Positions 44,008 through 57,299 are shown, counted from the first letter of the stretch. The stretch is 64,000 nt of DNA from Porphyromonas catoniae ATCC 51270 (GCF_000565015.1 NZ_JDFF01000024.1:62001-126000); one strand, 5' to 3'. Made by a program: numbers and translations. Notes: generated from the letters alone by a model not told the origin.

Positions 44008-44850
44008 TTACTCGCTGTACTCTTCGGCTAGATGCGAAGTGAGGAGATAGTGGTTGCCAAGGCTAGCTTCGGTGTAAGTCTCGTAACGAAGCGCCTCAAC
44101 GGGCTTTTGGTACTTCCTAGCGAAGCGCACCGTATGTAGTGTGCCACTCTTTGCTCCGCATTCGGTGACGATGACACGCTCGGCCAGTGCTGCTTGTAGG
44201 CGGTCTCGGGCAATGAGCTGATACTTGTTGATTGGAGTGAAGGGCGGGTATTCTGAAAGGATCAAGCCGCCTTGTCTGAGCAATGCTTCTTGCAGAGCTT
44301 GGTGCTCTCTAGGATAGACTTCATCGAGCCCCGTGGCGACTATTGGTATGCCCTTGCCACCTGCATCAAGGCATGCCTGATGTGCTAAGGCATCACATCC
44401 ACGAGCCAGACCGCTTAGGAGCGTAGCTCCGGCTTCGGCATGTCTTCGTGCCAATTCGTAGGTGCGTTTTTTCCCTTCTTCGTCGGGGTGGCGTGTGCCG
44501 ATGATGGCGAGCCGAGGAGAGGCTGTTGTGAGAGCAAGATTACCCTTGGCATAAAGAAGCAACGGGCGGTCGAAGGCAAGGCAATGAAAGGCATCGGGAT
44601 AGCTTGGACTAACGAAGGGAAGGACGTGTATTCCGAGTCTGTGGCATGCTCCGAGCAGGCTCGTGGCTTGCTCCTCGTGGGCGGTAAGCTCCTTCGTGTA
44701 GCATTCGAGCCCCGAGGGAAGCCCCAGAGGTAGCTCATCGCCCCTTGCCACCTTATCGAAGAGAGCGGCGATGTGTCGGTAGCGAAGTCCAGCAAGCTGT
44801 AGCGCGAGGATTTGTACGGCCTGTTTTTGCTCTGTATCAGTTCTTCCCAT
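44008..44850 (-). CDS. dprA: DNA-processing protein DprA
   Basis: Loads RecA on incoming single-stranded DNA during natural transformation. The 280 residues carry the Rossmann-like core: LAIIGTRHPDEEGKKRTYELA near 147-167 (S/I-G-T-R), LLSGLARGCDALAHQACL near 178-195 and AERVIVTECGAKSGTLHTVRFA near 237-258. The frame is open to 44997, but the N-terminal QAVQILALQLAGLRYRH region fits a start at 44850. A -7-like site at 44859-44866 lies only 8 nt upstream of this ATG; if real, the mRNA is nearly leaderless. Confidence 0.88.
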   Translation of the reverse strand: MGRTDTEQKQAVQILALQLAGLRYRHIAALFDKVARGDELPLGLPSGLECYTKELTAHEEQATSLLGACHRLGIHVLPFVSPSYPDAFHCLAFDRPLLLYAKGNLALTTASPRLAIIGTRHPDEEGKKRTYELARRHAEAGATLLSGLARGCDALAHQACLDAGGKGIPIVATGLDEVYPREHQALQEALLRQGGLILSEYPPFTPINKYQLIARDRLQAALAERVIVTECGAKSGTLHTVRFARKYQKPVEALRYETYTEASLGNHYLLTSHLAEEYSE

Positions 44851-44858
44851 AGCATGGG

Positions 44859-44866
44859 CAAAGGTA
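44859..44866 (-). promoter_or_regulatory. Candidate -7 box of dprA
   Basis: TACCTTTG on the minus strand, 8 nt before the chosen ATG at 44850. It would fall inside the gene if the longer frame to 44997 were used. Confidence 0.35.
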
Positions 44867-45087
44867 CGCAAAGCCCCCCAGTGACAAGAGCCCATAAGGC
44901 GAAGGTCCCGTTGTTGATCTTGAGGAGAAGGGGATGCCACACAGACAGATTGAGGTCTTAGCTCAAGAGAAGGTAGAGTAAGGTGTATTGGGTGCAAGAA
45001 GTACCCAGCTGGAAATCCTTATAAACAGCCTATTTATAAGCAGATTATGAGGGGAGCTGGGATGGAGGTCAAGGCATCCTTCCGGGA

Positions 45088-45163
45088 GGTATATTGTGTG
45101 CGAGCGCACACAATATACCTTGCGTTTGCACACAATATACGTTGCTGAAGCACACAATATACC
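45088..45163. repeat. Array 8 (family D), three direct units and one inverted
   Basis: GCACACAATATAC starts at 45106, 45128 and 45150 (22-bp steps). The reverse complement, GGTATATTGTGTG, lies at 45088-45100, so 45088-45119 forms a strong hairpin-like inverted pair with a 5-nt centre. The array lies between divergent dprA and parE, 222 and 115 bp from their proposed -7 boxes. Unlike the other families, the single unit is not itself a dyad. The rest of the 44851-45317 gap shows nothing. Confidence 0.85.
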
Positions 45164-45277
45164 TTCTGAAAGGGAGGCATTTCTCCCCTGAGTTTAGCTC
45201 CGTTTTTTGCCCTTGACCTTCATGAAAACCAGACGGGGTGTTGAGCTTATCTCAGCACTTCACAGCCTCATTTTTAG

Positions 45278-45285
45278 TATCTTTG
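45278..45285 (+). promoter_or_regulatory. Candidate -7 box of parE
   Basis: TATCTTTG, ending 32 nt before the ATG at 45318. Confidence 0.52.
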
Positions 45286-45317
45286 GCACACAAAATCCAT
45301 AGATAGAGGCAAGAAAC

Positions 45318-47255
45318 ATGTTAGATGAGCAAACGGTAGGTTACAGCGATGGAGACATCAAGACCCTAGAATGGGACGAACATATCCGCCGTCGCCCGGG
45401 GATGTATATCGGGAAGTTGGGGGATGGTTCGCACGCCGATGACGGGATCTACGTGCTCCTGAAAGAAGTCTTGGATAACTCCATAGACGAATACGTCATG
45501 GGGGCTGGCAAGAGGATCGAGGTGACCATCGCCGACGGCCTCGTTACGGTGCGAGACTACGGCCGTGGTATCCCGCTCGGGAAGCTCGTCGATGCAACGA
45601 GCAAGATGAATACAGGCGGGAAGATTGATTCCAAAGCCTTCAAGAAGTCCGTAGGGCTGAATGGTGTAGGGATTAAAGCCGTTAATGCGCTGTCTATTCA
45701 CTGCGAGATTACCGTTTGGCGTGACGGCCTTACCAAAACCGTCCGTTACTCCCACGCTAAGCTCCTCGAGGAAACAGAACCCACACCCAGCACGGAGCGT
45801 GCAGGTACACGGGTGGTCTTCCGTCCCGACATCAACCTCTTCAAGGACTATATGTACAAGGATGAGTTCGTCATCGCGATGATTAAGAACTATTCCTACC
45901 TCAATGCAGGGCTTACCCTAGTATATAACGGACAGCGGTATCAGTCGAAGGAAGGGCTAGCAGACCTGCTTGCCGAGAACATGACGGACGAAGCACTCTA
46001 TCCCATCATTCATCTCAAGGACGAGGACGTAGAAATCGTTATCACCCACACAAACCAAGTTGGGGAGGACTTCTATAGCTTCGTCAATGGTCAGAACACC
46101 ACGCAGGGAGGTACACATCTCTCCGCCTTTCGTGAGGCTGTGGCACGAGTCATCAAGGACTTCTCAGGGAAGAACTTCGATTACCGAGACATTCGCTATG
46201 GGATGGCTGCTGCTATCAGCATCAAAATTGAGGAACCAGTATTTGAGAGCCAAACAAAGACCAAACTTGGCTCCAAGGACATGGAGCCTGACGGGCGAAG
46301 TATTCAGAAGTTCCTCAACGACTTCCTTGGTAAAGAGCTCGACAATTACCTGCACATCCACACCGAGGATGCAGCCGCAATGATTCAGAAGATCCAGGAG
46401 AGCGAGCGGGAGCGTAAAGCCCTCAGCGGTGTGGCTAAGCTCGCCAGAGAGCGAGCAAAGAAAGCGAGCCTGCACAACAAGAAACTGCGGGACTGCACTA
46501 TTCACTTCAACGATCCTAAAGCGAAAGAGCCCGAGCGAACAAGTCTTTTCATCACAGAGGGTAACTCCGCTAGTGGCTCAATCACGACTTGCCGTGACCC
46601 ACATTACCAAGCGGTCTTCAGCCTTCGTGGTAAGCCGCTGAACTGCTACGGACAGACGAAGAAGGTTGTCTACGAGAACGAGGAGTTTAATCTCCTGCAG
46701 GCTGCTCTTAACATCGAGGACGGCTTGGAAGGGCTTCGCTACAACCGGGTAATTATTGCCACCGATGCTGATGACGACGGGATGCATATCCGTCTGCTAC
46801 TCATTACCTTCTTCTTGCAGTTTTTCCCCGAGCTCGTGCGTCGTGGACATGTTTATATCCTAGAGACACCACTCTTCCGTGTCTTTCTACCCAAGGAGCA
46901 TAAGAAGGGGGATAACTTCATGGCGTCCTCTACGACAAAGAAGCGTGGACGCAAGAAGAAGGAAGACTCACCACAGACCGAGGAGCTGGTGACAAACATC
47001 TATTGCTACAACGAGGCACAGAAGCAAGCTGCTCTGAAGAAGCTAGGTAAACGAGCTTTGGTCACTCGATTTAAGGGGCTTGGTGAGATTTCTCCCGAGC
47101 AATTCAAGGATTGGATCTCGGAGGAGAATATCAAGCTCGACCCTGTTCGCCTAAGGAAGGAAGATAACCTAGCGAACCTCCTCCTTTTCTATATGGGTAA
47201 GAATACGCCCGAGCGTCAAAACTTCATTATTGACAACCTTGTTGTCGACGAATGA
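45318..47255 (+). CDS. parE: DNA topoisomerase IV subunit B (ParE)
   Basis: ATPase subunit of the decatenating type IIA topoisomerase. The 645 residues have the GHKL ATP site ([13 protein letters not shown] near 51-63, [11 protein letters not shown] near 74-84, [12 protein letters not shown] near 112-123), a transducer and the TOPRIM domain with [13 protein letters not shown] near 413-425 and [14 protein letters not shown] near 481-494. The usual E-G-D-S-A reads E-G-N-S-A here. A lysine/arginine-rich insert ([11 protein letters not shown]) lies near 540-550. No parC follows; the next gene, eno, is convergent. GyrB is less likely, since the C-terminal part is short. Confidence 0.9.
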   Translation: MLDEQTVGYSDGDIKTLEWDEHIRRRPGMYIGKLGDGSHADDGIYVLLKEVLDNSIDEYVMGAGKRIEVTIADGLVTVRDYGRGIPLGKLVDATSKMNTGGKIDSKAFKKSVGLNGVGIKAVNALSIHCEITVWRDGLTKTVRYSHAKLLEETEPTPSTERAGTRVVFRPDINLFKDYMYKDEFVIAMIKNYSYLNAGLTLVYNGQRYQSKEGLADLLAENMTDEALYPIIHLKDEDVEIVITHTNQVGEDFYSFVNGQNTTQGGTHLSAFREAVARVIKDFSGKNFDYRDIRYGMAAAISIKIEEPVFESQTKTKLGSKDMEPDGRSIQKFLNDFLGKELDNYLHIHTEDAAAMIQKIQESERERKALSGVAKLARERAKKASLHNKKLRDCTIHFNDPKAKEPERTSLFITEGNSASGSITTCRDPHYQAVFSLRGKPLNCYGQTKKVVYENEEFNLLQAALNIEDGLEGLRYNRVIIATDADDDGMHIRLLLITFFLQFFPELVRRGHVYILETPLFRVFLPKEHKKGDNFMASSTTKKRGRKKKEDSPQTEELVTNIYCYNEAQKQAALKKLGKRALVTRFKGLGEISPEQFKDWISEENIKLDPVRLRKEDNLANLLLFYMGKNTPERQNFIIDNLVVDE

Positions 47256-47330
47256 CGCTCTCTATTGCGTGTAGGAGTAGCCTCTGTTAATACTCCTATT
47301 TCGTAGATGCATTCATGAGTGTCGATAAAT

Positions 47331-47368
47331 AAATAGACCTCTTGCTCAGCTGAGCAAGAGGTCTATTT
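47331..47368. terminator. Bidirectional terminator between parE and eno
   Basis: A perfect 18-bp stem (47331-47348 with 47351-47368) with a 2-nt centre, A-rich on one side and T-rich on the other, between convergent genes. Confidence 0.9.
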
Positions 47369-47386
47369 CGTTTTGTAGGGAAGTGA

Positions 47387-48703
<1,317 letters not shown>

Positions 48704-48716
48704 TTATACTTGCTCG

Positions 48717-48724
48717 CAAAGATA
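48717..48724 (-). promoter_or_regulatory. Candidate -7 box of eno
   Basis: TATCTTTG on the minus strand, 49 nt before the eno ATG. The stretch 48725-49059 up to array 7 shows no gene or clear structure. Confidence 0.52.
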
Positions 48725-49059
48725 CGATTATTATACAAGAGATAAAAGAGGAAGAAGGTAGAAAAAAGACGATAACAGAGGTAGGTGTGCTAGCCGAAGT
48801 GGAATGTGAGGTATACTCTATACTTGCATAGTTCTGTATGGTCTGCTATGCAGCGTTTGTTTAGCTTCGAAATATCAGAATATTTGCCCTTGATAAATGC
48901 CTAAATACAGTGCTTGGATATGGGAGGTGATGAAGTCCGCTTCGTCTCTTGATACGGAGCGAAACATATCGGCTGCAATTTCCAGAGAGGGTGTACTCTT
49001 AGATAGCTCTATAATGATATGAAAACAAGAGAGATACAAAAGGGTAGAAAGGCGAGTGA

Positions 49060-49170
49060 ACGAGTTGTGGTAACTCGTCGCAATGAGTTATGGTAAGTCT
49101 TTGCAACGAGTTATGGTAAGTTGTCAAGACGAGTTACCATAACTCTTCATGGCGACTTATAGTAACTCGT
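49060..49170. repeat. Tandem dyad array 7 (family A), five units
   Basis: 19-nt units at 49060, 49083, 49106, 49129 and 49152, an exact 23-bp step. The first three have the TGG centre (such as ACGAGTTGTGGTAACTCGT), the fourth CCA and the fifth TAG, so units of both orientations mix in one array. It lies 336 bp upstream of the eno -7 box. The stretch 49171-49398 shows nothing further. Confidence 0.9.
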
Positions 49171-49398
49171 CTGCATGTGCTGTAAATCCCTTTAAATAGG
49201 CGAAACTTGATTAGGGCATTGTCGGGTTTATTTTCGGGGGATGGCCACTACTGGTATGGGGAAGAATACTTGCTATTGGGCAGATCCAGGCCAGAGACTA
49301 AGAGCTAAGTAGATAACGAGGGGCCACATCAATAAATCTGAGGTACACCAAAGGCCTCTCTCAACTGAATTTACTCTCAAACACAAGCTCTAGAAATG

Positions 49399-49437
49399 AA
49401 CTTTGGGCTAAGCTCTATTAAAGCCCAGCCCAAAGTT
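49399..49437 (-). terminator. Hairpin downstream of the phosphate transporter gene
   Basis: AACTTTGGGCT (49399-49409) pairs with AGCCCAAAGTT (49427-49437). It may be a second terminator after the hairpin at 49491. Confidence 0.6.
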
Positions 49438-49490
49438 TAAGATATGATGATTCACCTTGGTATAGGATGCTATACGCGGGGAATGCGAGG

Positions 49491-49511
49491 TCATCCTTTG
49501 TAGCAAAGGAT
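49491..49511 (-). terminator. Terminator of the PiT gene
   Basis: CATCCTTTG, a 3-nt loop TAG, then CAAAGGATG: a perfect 9-bp stem 15 nt past the stop codon. Confidence 0.78.
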
Positions 49512-49525
49512 GGTTGTGTCCGATG

Positions 49526-51763
49526 TTATTCGGTCTCCTCCTCTAGTAGATGCTGGCTGTAGCCTACGAGGTGACGGAGGTTCACGAGGAGCTCGTTGGT
49601 CTCGATGAGGAGGTTGAGGTAGACGAGGGAGGCTCGTAGGTCTTCCTTACTGCTCTTGTGCGTACGCTTCATCTGCGTCTTACGCATATCCTTGACAATG
49701 TTGCGTAGCTCCTTCCCCATGGCCTTAGCTGTCTTGGCATCCTCCATACGTTCGCTGGCGATGAGACGATGCACCTGTGCGATGTAGTCTACGACACGGT
49801 CACGGATGGGGAGGAACTCCTCACGGCACTGCTCGGGGATAGGGTTGAAGTTGTTGTCTACGTGCTCGGCACAGACCTCGCTTGCACGCTCTAGGGCATA
49901 GATCATCTGCAGGCAGGTGTTTGCTCCGAGGTGGAACCACATGTTCTTCTCCAGCACATCCTCATCGTTGGACATACGTCTTAGTCCGATCGTCTCCTTA
50001 CGGCGCATCGTCTTGAAGCGACGCTTGTGGCTGTCTAGGTGGTGCTGGGTACGGTGGAGCTTGCGTAGGTCTTCGCCGAAGAGGCCTGTAGTCAGATCCA
50101 TGTAGTCTGCACTGACTTGGTCGAGGAGTGTAATCTGGTTGAGACGTACGTGCTCGGAGAGGAGGCTCCACATCTCCTCAGGCTTCTCGGCATTGAGGAT
50201 AGCGACGAAGAGCTCATCGTCAGCATCATCCTTCTTGCGCTTGAGTAGGTGGTTATTGAAGAGGAGGAAGAGGGCGACACCGATGAGGGCAACCATAGCT
50301 ACGAAGCCCCCGAAGTTCATGATCGCAGCGATGATGATCGCAATGATGAAGGCTGCACCAGCGGTGACGAACCACCCACCGATCACGGACATAACCCCCG
50401 TGAGACGTCCCACGGCGCTCTCACGTCCCCAGGCACGGTCTGCCAGTGATGAACCCATAGCGACCATGAAGGTCACGTAGGTCGTAGAGAGGGGCAACTT
50501 CATCGAGGTACCTACGGCGATGAGTAGCCCCGAGAGGACGAGGTTCACAGAGGCACGGACGAGGTCAAAGGCAGCCCCCTGCTCGAGGGTGATCTCCTGC
50601 TTGTTGAATCGGCTATCAATCCAGGTGCGTGTACGCTTGGGTACGGCACGCTCTAGGAAGTTCGCTATCGCACTACTCGTGCGTACGAGACCACGAGCGA
50701 TACGAGAGGAGCCGAAGGTCTCCTCACCATCATCCTGACGGGAGAGGTTTACGGAGGTCTTGATGACGTTCTGAGCACTCTTGGAGAAGAAGAGCGCAAC
50801 GACCATGATGACCCCAGAGGCCAGGAGGAAGTAATAGGGTGTCTCGGCAGGGCCCTTATTGGCTGCCATTAGGTAGCTATCATAGGCACCGTTGCCGTGA
50901 GCCATGAAGTTCTGATAGGAGGCTAGCCCAGTCAGAGGTACCCCGATGAAGTTCACCAAGTCGTTACCAGCGAAGGCGAGTGAGAGGGAGAGTGTACCTG
51001 CTAGGACGATGATCTTGAGGATATTCACCTTGCACCAGTGCAGGATCTGCATCACGATGGAGGAGACGACGAGGCAGCCTAGGACGAGCTCCTGAGTATG
51101 CTCGTTGATCCATGCCTTGTAGGCAAAGGTAGAGTCTCCTAGCCCCTTGATGAGCATGAAGTAGATGATAGCCGTGATGGCTAGTCCCCCGTAGATACCG
51201 GCTAGGTAGGGGAGAGTCTTTTTGTAGTTGAAGGTGAAGAGTACACGGGCTATCCACTGCACCACAGAGCCGAAGAAGAAGGCGATCGCCACAGAGAGGA
51301 AGATGGCGATGATGACCTGTAGGGCCTTGGAGGTGTTCAGTAGATCGAGTACCTGAAGGGAGGGATCACCGACACTCTTGATCATCGCCATACAGAAGGC
51401 TGCACCTAGTAGCTCGAAGACCATCGAGACAGTCGTAGAGGTCGGTAGCCCAAGTGTATTGAAGATGTTCAGTAGGATAATATCGGTGACCACTGCTGTT
51501 AGACAGATCGTCATCACCTCCTGGAAGGTAAAGTACGACGGGTCATAGATACCATAGCGTGCTATGTCCATCATCCCGTTGCTCAGGGATGCACCGATGA
51601 AGATACCGACAGCTGCAACAGCGAGGACGACCTTGAAGGGTGCAGCCTTCGCTCCGATCGCAGAGTTTAGGAAGTTCACAGCATCATTGCTTACCCCTGC
51701 CACCAAATCGAAGCAGGCGAGGATAAGTAGGAATGCTAGGATGCAGATAAAGATGATTTCCAT
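49526..51763 (-). CDS. PiT-family phosphate transporter with C-terminal PhoU-like domain
   Basis: Inorganic phosphate:cation symporter in the inner membrane. The 745 residues have two PiT signature blocks: GVSNDAVNFLNSAIGAKAAP near 24-43 and GNDLVNFIGVPLTGLASY near 268-285, with GLPTSTTVSMVFELLGAAF and KLPLSTTYVTFMVAMGSSL near 105 and 423. About twelve helices end near residue 515; then a helical cytoplasmic domain of about 220 residues resembles PhoU/DUF47, a regulator usually encoded separately. It lies 41 nt behind ligA and may be read with it. Confidence 0.92.
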   Translation of the reverse strand: MEIIFICILAFLLILACFDLVAGVSNDAVNFLNSAIGAKAAPFKVVLAVAAVGIFIGASLSNGMMDIARYGIYDPSYFTFQEVMTICLTAVVTDIILLNIFNTLGLPTSTTVSMVFELLGAAFCMAMIKSVGDPSLQVLDLLNTSKALQVIIAIFLSVAIAFFFGSVVQWIARVLFTFNYKKTLPYLAGIYGGLAITAIIYFMLIKGLGDSTFAYKAWINEHTQELVLGCLVVSSIVMQILHWCKVNILKIIVLAGTLSLSLAFAGNDLVNFIGVPLTGLASYQNFMAHGNGAYDSYLMAANKGPAETPYYFLLASGVIMVVALFFSKSAQNVIKTSVNLSRQDDGEETFGSSRIARGLVRTSSAIANFLERAVPKRTRTWIDSRFNKQEITLEQGAAFDLVRASVNLVLSGLLIAVGTSMKLPLSTTYVTFMVAMGSSLADRAWGRESAVGRLTGVMSVIGGWFVTAGAAFIIAIIIAAIMNFGGFVAMVALIGVALFLLFNNHLLKRKKDDADDELFVAILNAEKPEEMWSLLSEHVRLNQITLLDQVSADYMDLTTGLFGEDLRKLHRTQHHLDSHKRRFKTMRRKETIGLRRMSNDEDVLEKNMWFHLGANTCLQMIYALERASEVCAEHVDNNFNPIPEQCREEFLPIRDRVVDYIAQVHRLIASERMEDAKTAKAMGKELRNIVKDMRKTQMKRTHKSSKEDLRASLVYLNLLIETNELLVNLRHLVGYSQHLLEEETE

Positions 51764-51804
51764 TGCTGGGACAAATATGTTCTAGGGTTAGTTGGGTTGC
51801 TTGA

Positions 51805-54413
<2,609 letters not shown>

Positions 54414-54416
54414 GGG

Positions 54417-55037
54417 CTAAAATCGGATAGATTGGTCGAAGTCAGTGCGAGTGAGTATCGATCTGCCGAGGGTTACTTCATCAGTGTATTCTATCTCATC
54501 ACCGATAGCTATCCCCCGAGCAATGACAGAGACCTTGATGCTGAAGTCTTGTAGTCTACGATAGAGGAAGAAGTTTGTCGTATCCCCCTCCATGGTGGTA
54601 CCAAGAGCAAGGATAACCTCCTTCACTGTCCCCGAGCGAACTCGTTCAATGAGTTCGTCAATAAGTAGCTCCTCTGGTCCTATACCATCAATAGGAGAGA
54701 TGACTCCCCCGAGGACATGATAGACTCCACGATACTGCCCTGTATTCTCGATGGCCAGCACATCTCCTACATGCTGTACGACACAGATGGTAGAGGTGTC
54801 TCGGCTAGGACTAGCGCAGATGCTGCATAGCTCCGTGTCACTGATATTGTGGCACTGACGGCAGTAGATAATCCCATCTCTCATCTCGGTGAGAGCATGG
54901 GCAAAGGTATGGGTGTCTAGTTTGGGGCGAGAGAGCAGATGGAGAGCCAAGCGTAGCGCAGTCTTCCTCCCGATACCAGGTAGCGTGGAGAGCTGCTCTA
55001 CGGCACGCTCGACGAGCTTGGAGGGGTAAGCGTTCAT
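54417..55037 (-). CDS. recR: Recombination protein RecR
   Basis: Acts with RecO and RecF to load RecA at gaps. The 206 residues show YPSKLVERAVEQLSTLPGIGRKTALRLALHLL near 4-35 (helix-hairpin-helix), the zinc finger CRQCHNISDTELCSIC near 57-72 and the TOPRIM domain (ICVVQHVGDVLAIENTGQYRGVYHVLGG near 82-109). It is the first of recR-GNAT-ligA. I saw no -7 box upstream; a large inverted repeat fills the gap to rng. Confidence 0.96.
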   Translation of the reverse strand: MNAYPSKLVERAVEQLSTLPGIGRKTALRLALHLLSRPKLDTHTFAHALTEMRDGIIYCRQCHNISDTELCSICASPSRDTSTICVVQHVGDVLAIENTGQYRGVYHVLGGVISPIDGIGPEELLIDELIERVRSGTVKEVILALGTTMEGDTTNFFLYRRLQDFSIKVSVIARGIAIGDEIEYTDEVTLGRSILTRTDFDQSIRF

Positions 55038-55066
55038 CTATACGCTTGTTAACTTGCCCGTTTACT

Positions 55067-55156
55067 AAGAGAAGCGCCCATAGAGCGACCAGAGGATTGC
55101 ACCCAGATATACTTTTGGGGGCTATCTGATAAGGGTACTCTATGGGAGCTTCTCTT
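55067..55156. other. Large inverted repeat between rng and recR
   Basis: AAGAGAAGCGCCCATAGAG (55067-55085) pairs with CTCTATGGGAGCTTCTCTT (55138-55156), 18 of 19 positions, around 52 nt. The loop contains TACTTTTG at 55110, a -7-like match on the plus strand. It may be the rng terminator or a small structured RNA. Confidence 0.6.
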
Positions 55157-55159
55157 CAT

Positions 55160-56722
55160 TTATTCGTCCAAAGACTCGATCTCGTTGCCCTCTTTATCGA
55201 GGAACTTATATTCGAGGAAGCCGAGGCTTTGATTCGGAGTGATACGGATACCTCGAGCAATCTGCAGCTTCCAACGGCGAGCGATGGAGATGAGGAATCC
55301 TTTGGTGAGGTAGGCTGCTACATAAGGATGTACATGTACATTTATGTAGGAGAGATCTAGTCGCTGGACTAGGTCTTTTAGCTTTTCTTCCAGTTGATCG
55401 GTGAAGAGGACAGAGGACTTCATCTTCCCTGTGCCTAGACAGGTTGGGCAGGTCTCCTCTGTATTGATTTGCGTGGCAGGACGTATCCGCTGGCGAGTAA
55501 TCTGCATGACGCCGAACTTGCTAAGCGGTAATATATTGTGCCTCGTTCTGTCACTCTCCATCAGCTTAACCATATGCTCGTAGAGGAGCTGCCGGTTCTT
55601 TGGGTCGTGCATATCGATGAAGTCCACAGCGATGATGCCGCCCATATCTCGAAGGCGTAGCTGTCGAGCTAGCTCTTCGGCTGCGATGAGATTGACGTCG
55701 ATAGCCGTCCCTTCCTGCTCGTTGCTCTTGCGTGACCTATTCCCACTGTTGACATCTACCACATACATGGCCTCGGTCTGCTCTATGATTAGGTAAGCAC
55801 CACTCTTACAGGTGACGGTGCGCCCAAAGGCAGACTTGATTTGCTTGGTAACACCCTTCTCATCGAAGATGGGTAGGTTACCTGTGTAGAGGTGTACGAT
55901 GTCTTCCCTGCCAGGAGCTATTTGAGCTACATACTCTCGTATTTCCTCATAATAGGCTTTGTCACTGACGTGTATGCTCTGGAAGGAAGGGTTGAAGGTA
56001 TCGCGGAGCACACCTAGGGCTCGGCTAGACTCTTCATAGACGATCTTAGGAGTCTTGGTGATCTTAGGGAGTTTCTGTACACTCTCTTCCCAGCGGCGAA
56101 TGAGTCGGCTTAGCTCTTGGTCAAGCTCCGACGCCCGCTTTCCCTCAGCGGAGGTTCGGATGATGACACTGAAGTTCTTCGGCTTCATACTGAGCACGAG
56201 TTGCTTCAGTCTAGTACGCTCTTCGTGTGATTCGATCTTTGTGCTGACGGAGACCTTATCCGAGAATGGGACGAGCACGAGGTTACGTCCTGCAATGGAT
56301 ATTTCGGCTGATAGTCGAGGTCCTTTGGTAGAAATGGGCTCTTTGACGACTTGTACTAAGACGTTTTGCCCAGCCTTAATGTAGTCGGCTATCTTTCCGT
56401 CCTTGGGGAGGTCAGGGAAGTTAGGGATTTTATGTAGGGCTGGCACTGCTTTGGTCTTCTCGATTAGTTCGAGGAAGCGTTGCTGAGCCTGATAGATCAT
56501 CCCTAGATCAAGGTAGTGAAGAAAAGCATCTTTTTTGTAGCCTACATCCACGAACGCTGCATTGAGCCCAGGCATGACCTTCTTCACTCGTCCGAGGTAG
56601 ATATCTCCGACGGCAAAGGCTAAGTCCCTGCGCTCTCTCTGTAGCTCTACGAGACGTTGGTCCTCGAGTAGAGCCATGGATATCTCCCGAGGGGAGACAT
56701 CGACGATTAGTTCACTGGTCAC
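55160..56722 (-). CDS. rng: Ribonuclease G/E family endoribonuclease
   Basis: Processes 16S rRNA and mRNA. The 520 residues have an S1-type RNA-binding part near 35-130, catalytic-site blocks AMYVVDVNSGNRS near 305-317 and IIAVDFIDMHDPKNRQLL near 348-365 (the two metal-binding Asp), and the zinc-link CPTCLGTGKM near 427-436. It lacks the long C-terminal scaffold of RNase E, so it is the G-type. It lies 111 nt behind the 30-residue basic protein gene and probably in one operon with HU. Confidence 0.94.
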   Translation of the reverse strand: MTSELIVDVSPREISMALLEDQRLVELQRERRDLAFAVGDIYLGRVKKVMPGLNAAFVDVGYKKDAFLHYLDLGMIYQAQQRFLELIEKTKAVPALHKIPNFPDLPKDGKIADYIKAGQNVLVQVVKEPISTKGPRLSAEISIAGRNLVLVPFSDKVSVSTKIESHEERTRLKQLVLSMKPKNFSVIIRTSAEGKRASELDQELSRLIRRWEESVQKLPKITKTPKIVYEESSRALGVLRDTFNPSFQSIHVSDKAYYEEIREYVAQIAPGREDIVHLYTGNLPIFDEKGVTKQIKSAFGRTVTCKSGAYLIIEQTEAMYVVDVNSGNRSRKSNEQEGTAIDVNLIAAEELARQLRLRDMGGIIAVDFIDMHDPKNRQLLYEHMVKLMESDRTRHNILPLSKFGVMQITRQRIRPATQINTEETCPTCLGTGKMKSSVLFTDQLEEKLKDLVQRLDLSYINVHVHPYVAAYLTKGFLISIARRWKLQIARGIRITPNQSLGFLEYKFLDKEGNEIESLDE

Positions 56723-56833
56723 TTAGCGTATCTGATGTATGGATGAATAGGTGGAATAAAGACGCAGTGCCTATAAAGCACACAAGGGGTAAGAGTTAGC
56801 TCATCGCTCACCCCCGACCCCTCATGTTAGGCT

Positions 56834-56926
56834 CTATTTCTTCTTCTTATGTCGATTCTTCTTGAGTCTCTTCTTACGCTTGTGCGTAGCCATCTTATGG
56901 CGCTTTCTTTTCTTTCCGCTTGGCAT
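56834..56926 (-). CDS. 30-residue very basic protein, AURKAIP1/COX24-like
   Basis: Reads MPSGKKRKRHKMATHKRKKR, then LKKNRHKKKK and TAG; 19 of 30 residues are Lys, Arg or His. The K-R-K-R-H-K-M-A-T-H-K-R-K-K-R core is that of the AURKAIP1/COX24 family (mitochondrial mS38, mycobacterial bS22), small ribosome-associated proteins. It is conserved in many Bacteroidetes, usually beside rng. Ribosomal association here is inferred from the family. It lies between HU (45 nt) and rng (111 nt). Confidence 0.85.
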   Translation of the reverse strand: MPSGKKRKRHKMATHKRKKRLKKNRHKKKK

Positions 56927-56971
56927 AGCTTCTTGATTCGTTAATATGTTATTGTTAGGATATTCCTTGTT

Positions 56972-57244
56972 CTACTTTACTCTTGAAGCGAAGAGCTTAG
57001 AGGGCTTGAAGGCAGGGATACGACGCTTGGGGATGATGATAGTAGTCTTCTTAGAGATATTACGGGCAGTCTTCTCTGCTCGCTCCTTGATGATGAAGCT
57101 ACCGAAGCCACGTAGGTAGACATTTTCACCACGAACTAGCGACTCACGGACGGACTCCATGAATGCTTCTACCACAGCTAAGGTAGTCTCTTTGTCTACC
57201 CCCGTGCTCTTGGCGATGTCGCTCACCACTTCTGCTTTCGTCAT
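56972..57244 (-). CDS. HU family DNA-binding protein
   Basis: Nucleoid protein that bends DNA, acting as a dimer. The 90 residues are full length: MTKAEVVSDIAKSTGV with the helical half, VRGENVYLRGFGSFIIKERAEKTARN near 38-63 (the G-F-G-S-F hinge and DNA-binding arm) and IPKRRIPAFKPSKLF near the end. It is the first gene of the HU-basic protein-rng run and has its own -7 box, with a family-B array upstream. Confidence 0.95.
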   Translation of the reverse strand: MTKAEVVSDIAKSTGVDKETTLAVVEAFMESVRESLVRGENVYLRGFGSFIIKERAEKTARNISKKTTIIIPKRRIPAFKPSKLFASRVK

Positions 57245-57291
57245 AGTTGATGAAATATTATAATTAGATGAATATCATTTTTTTGCTGTGC

Positions 57292-57299
57292 AAATATAG
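57292..57299 (-). promoter_or_regulatory. Candidate -7 box of the HU gene
   Basis: TATATTTG on the minus strand, 47 nt before the ATG. Confidence 0.48.

Noticed and set aside
44851-44997. Longer DprA start at 44997
   Set aside because: The added 49 residues are Pro/Gln/Ser-rich with no family match, and a -7-like site lies inside that stretch.
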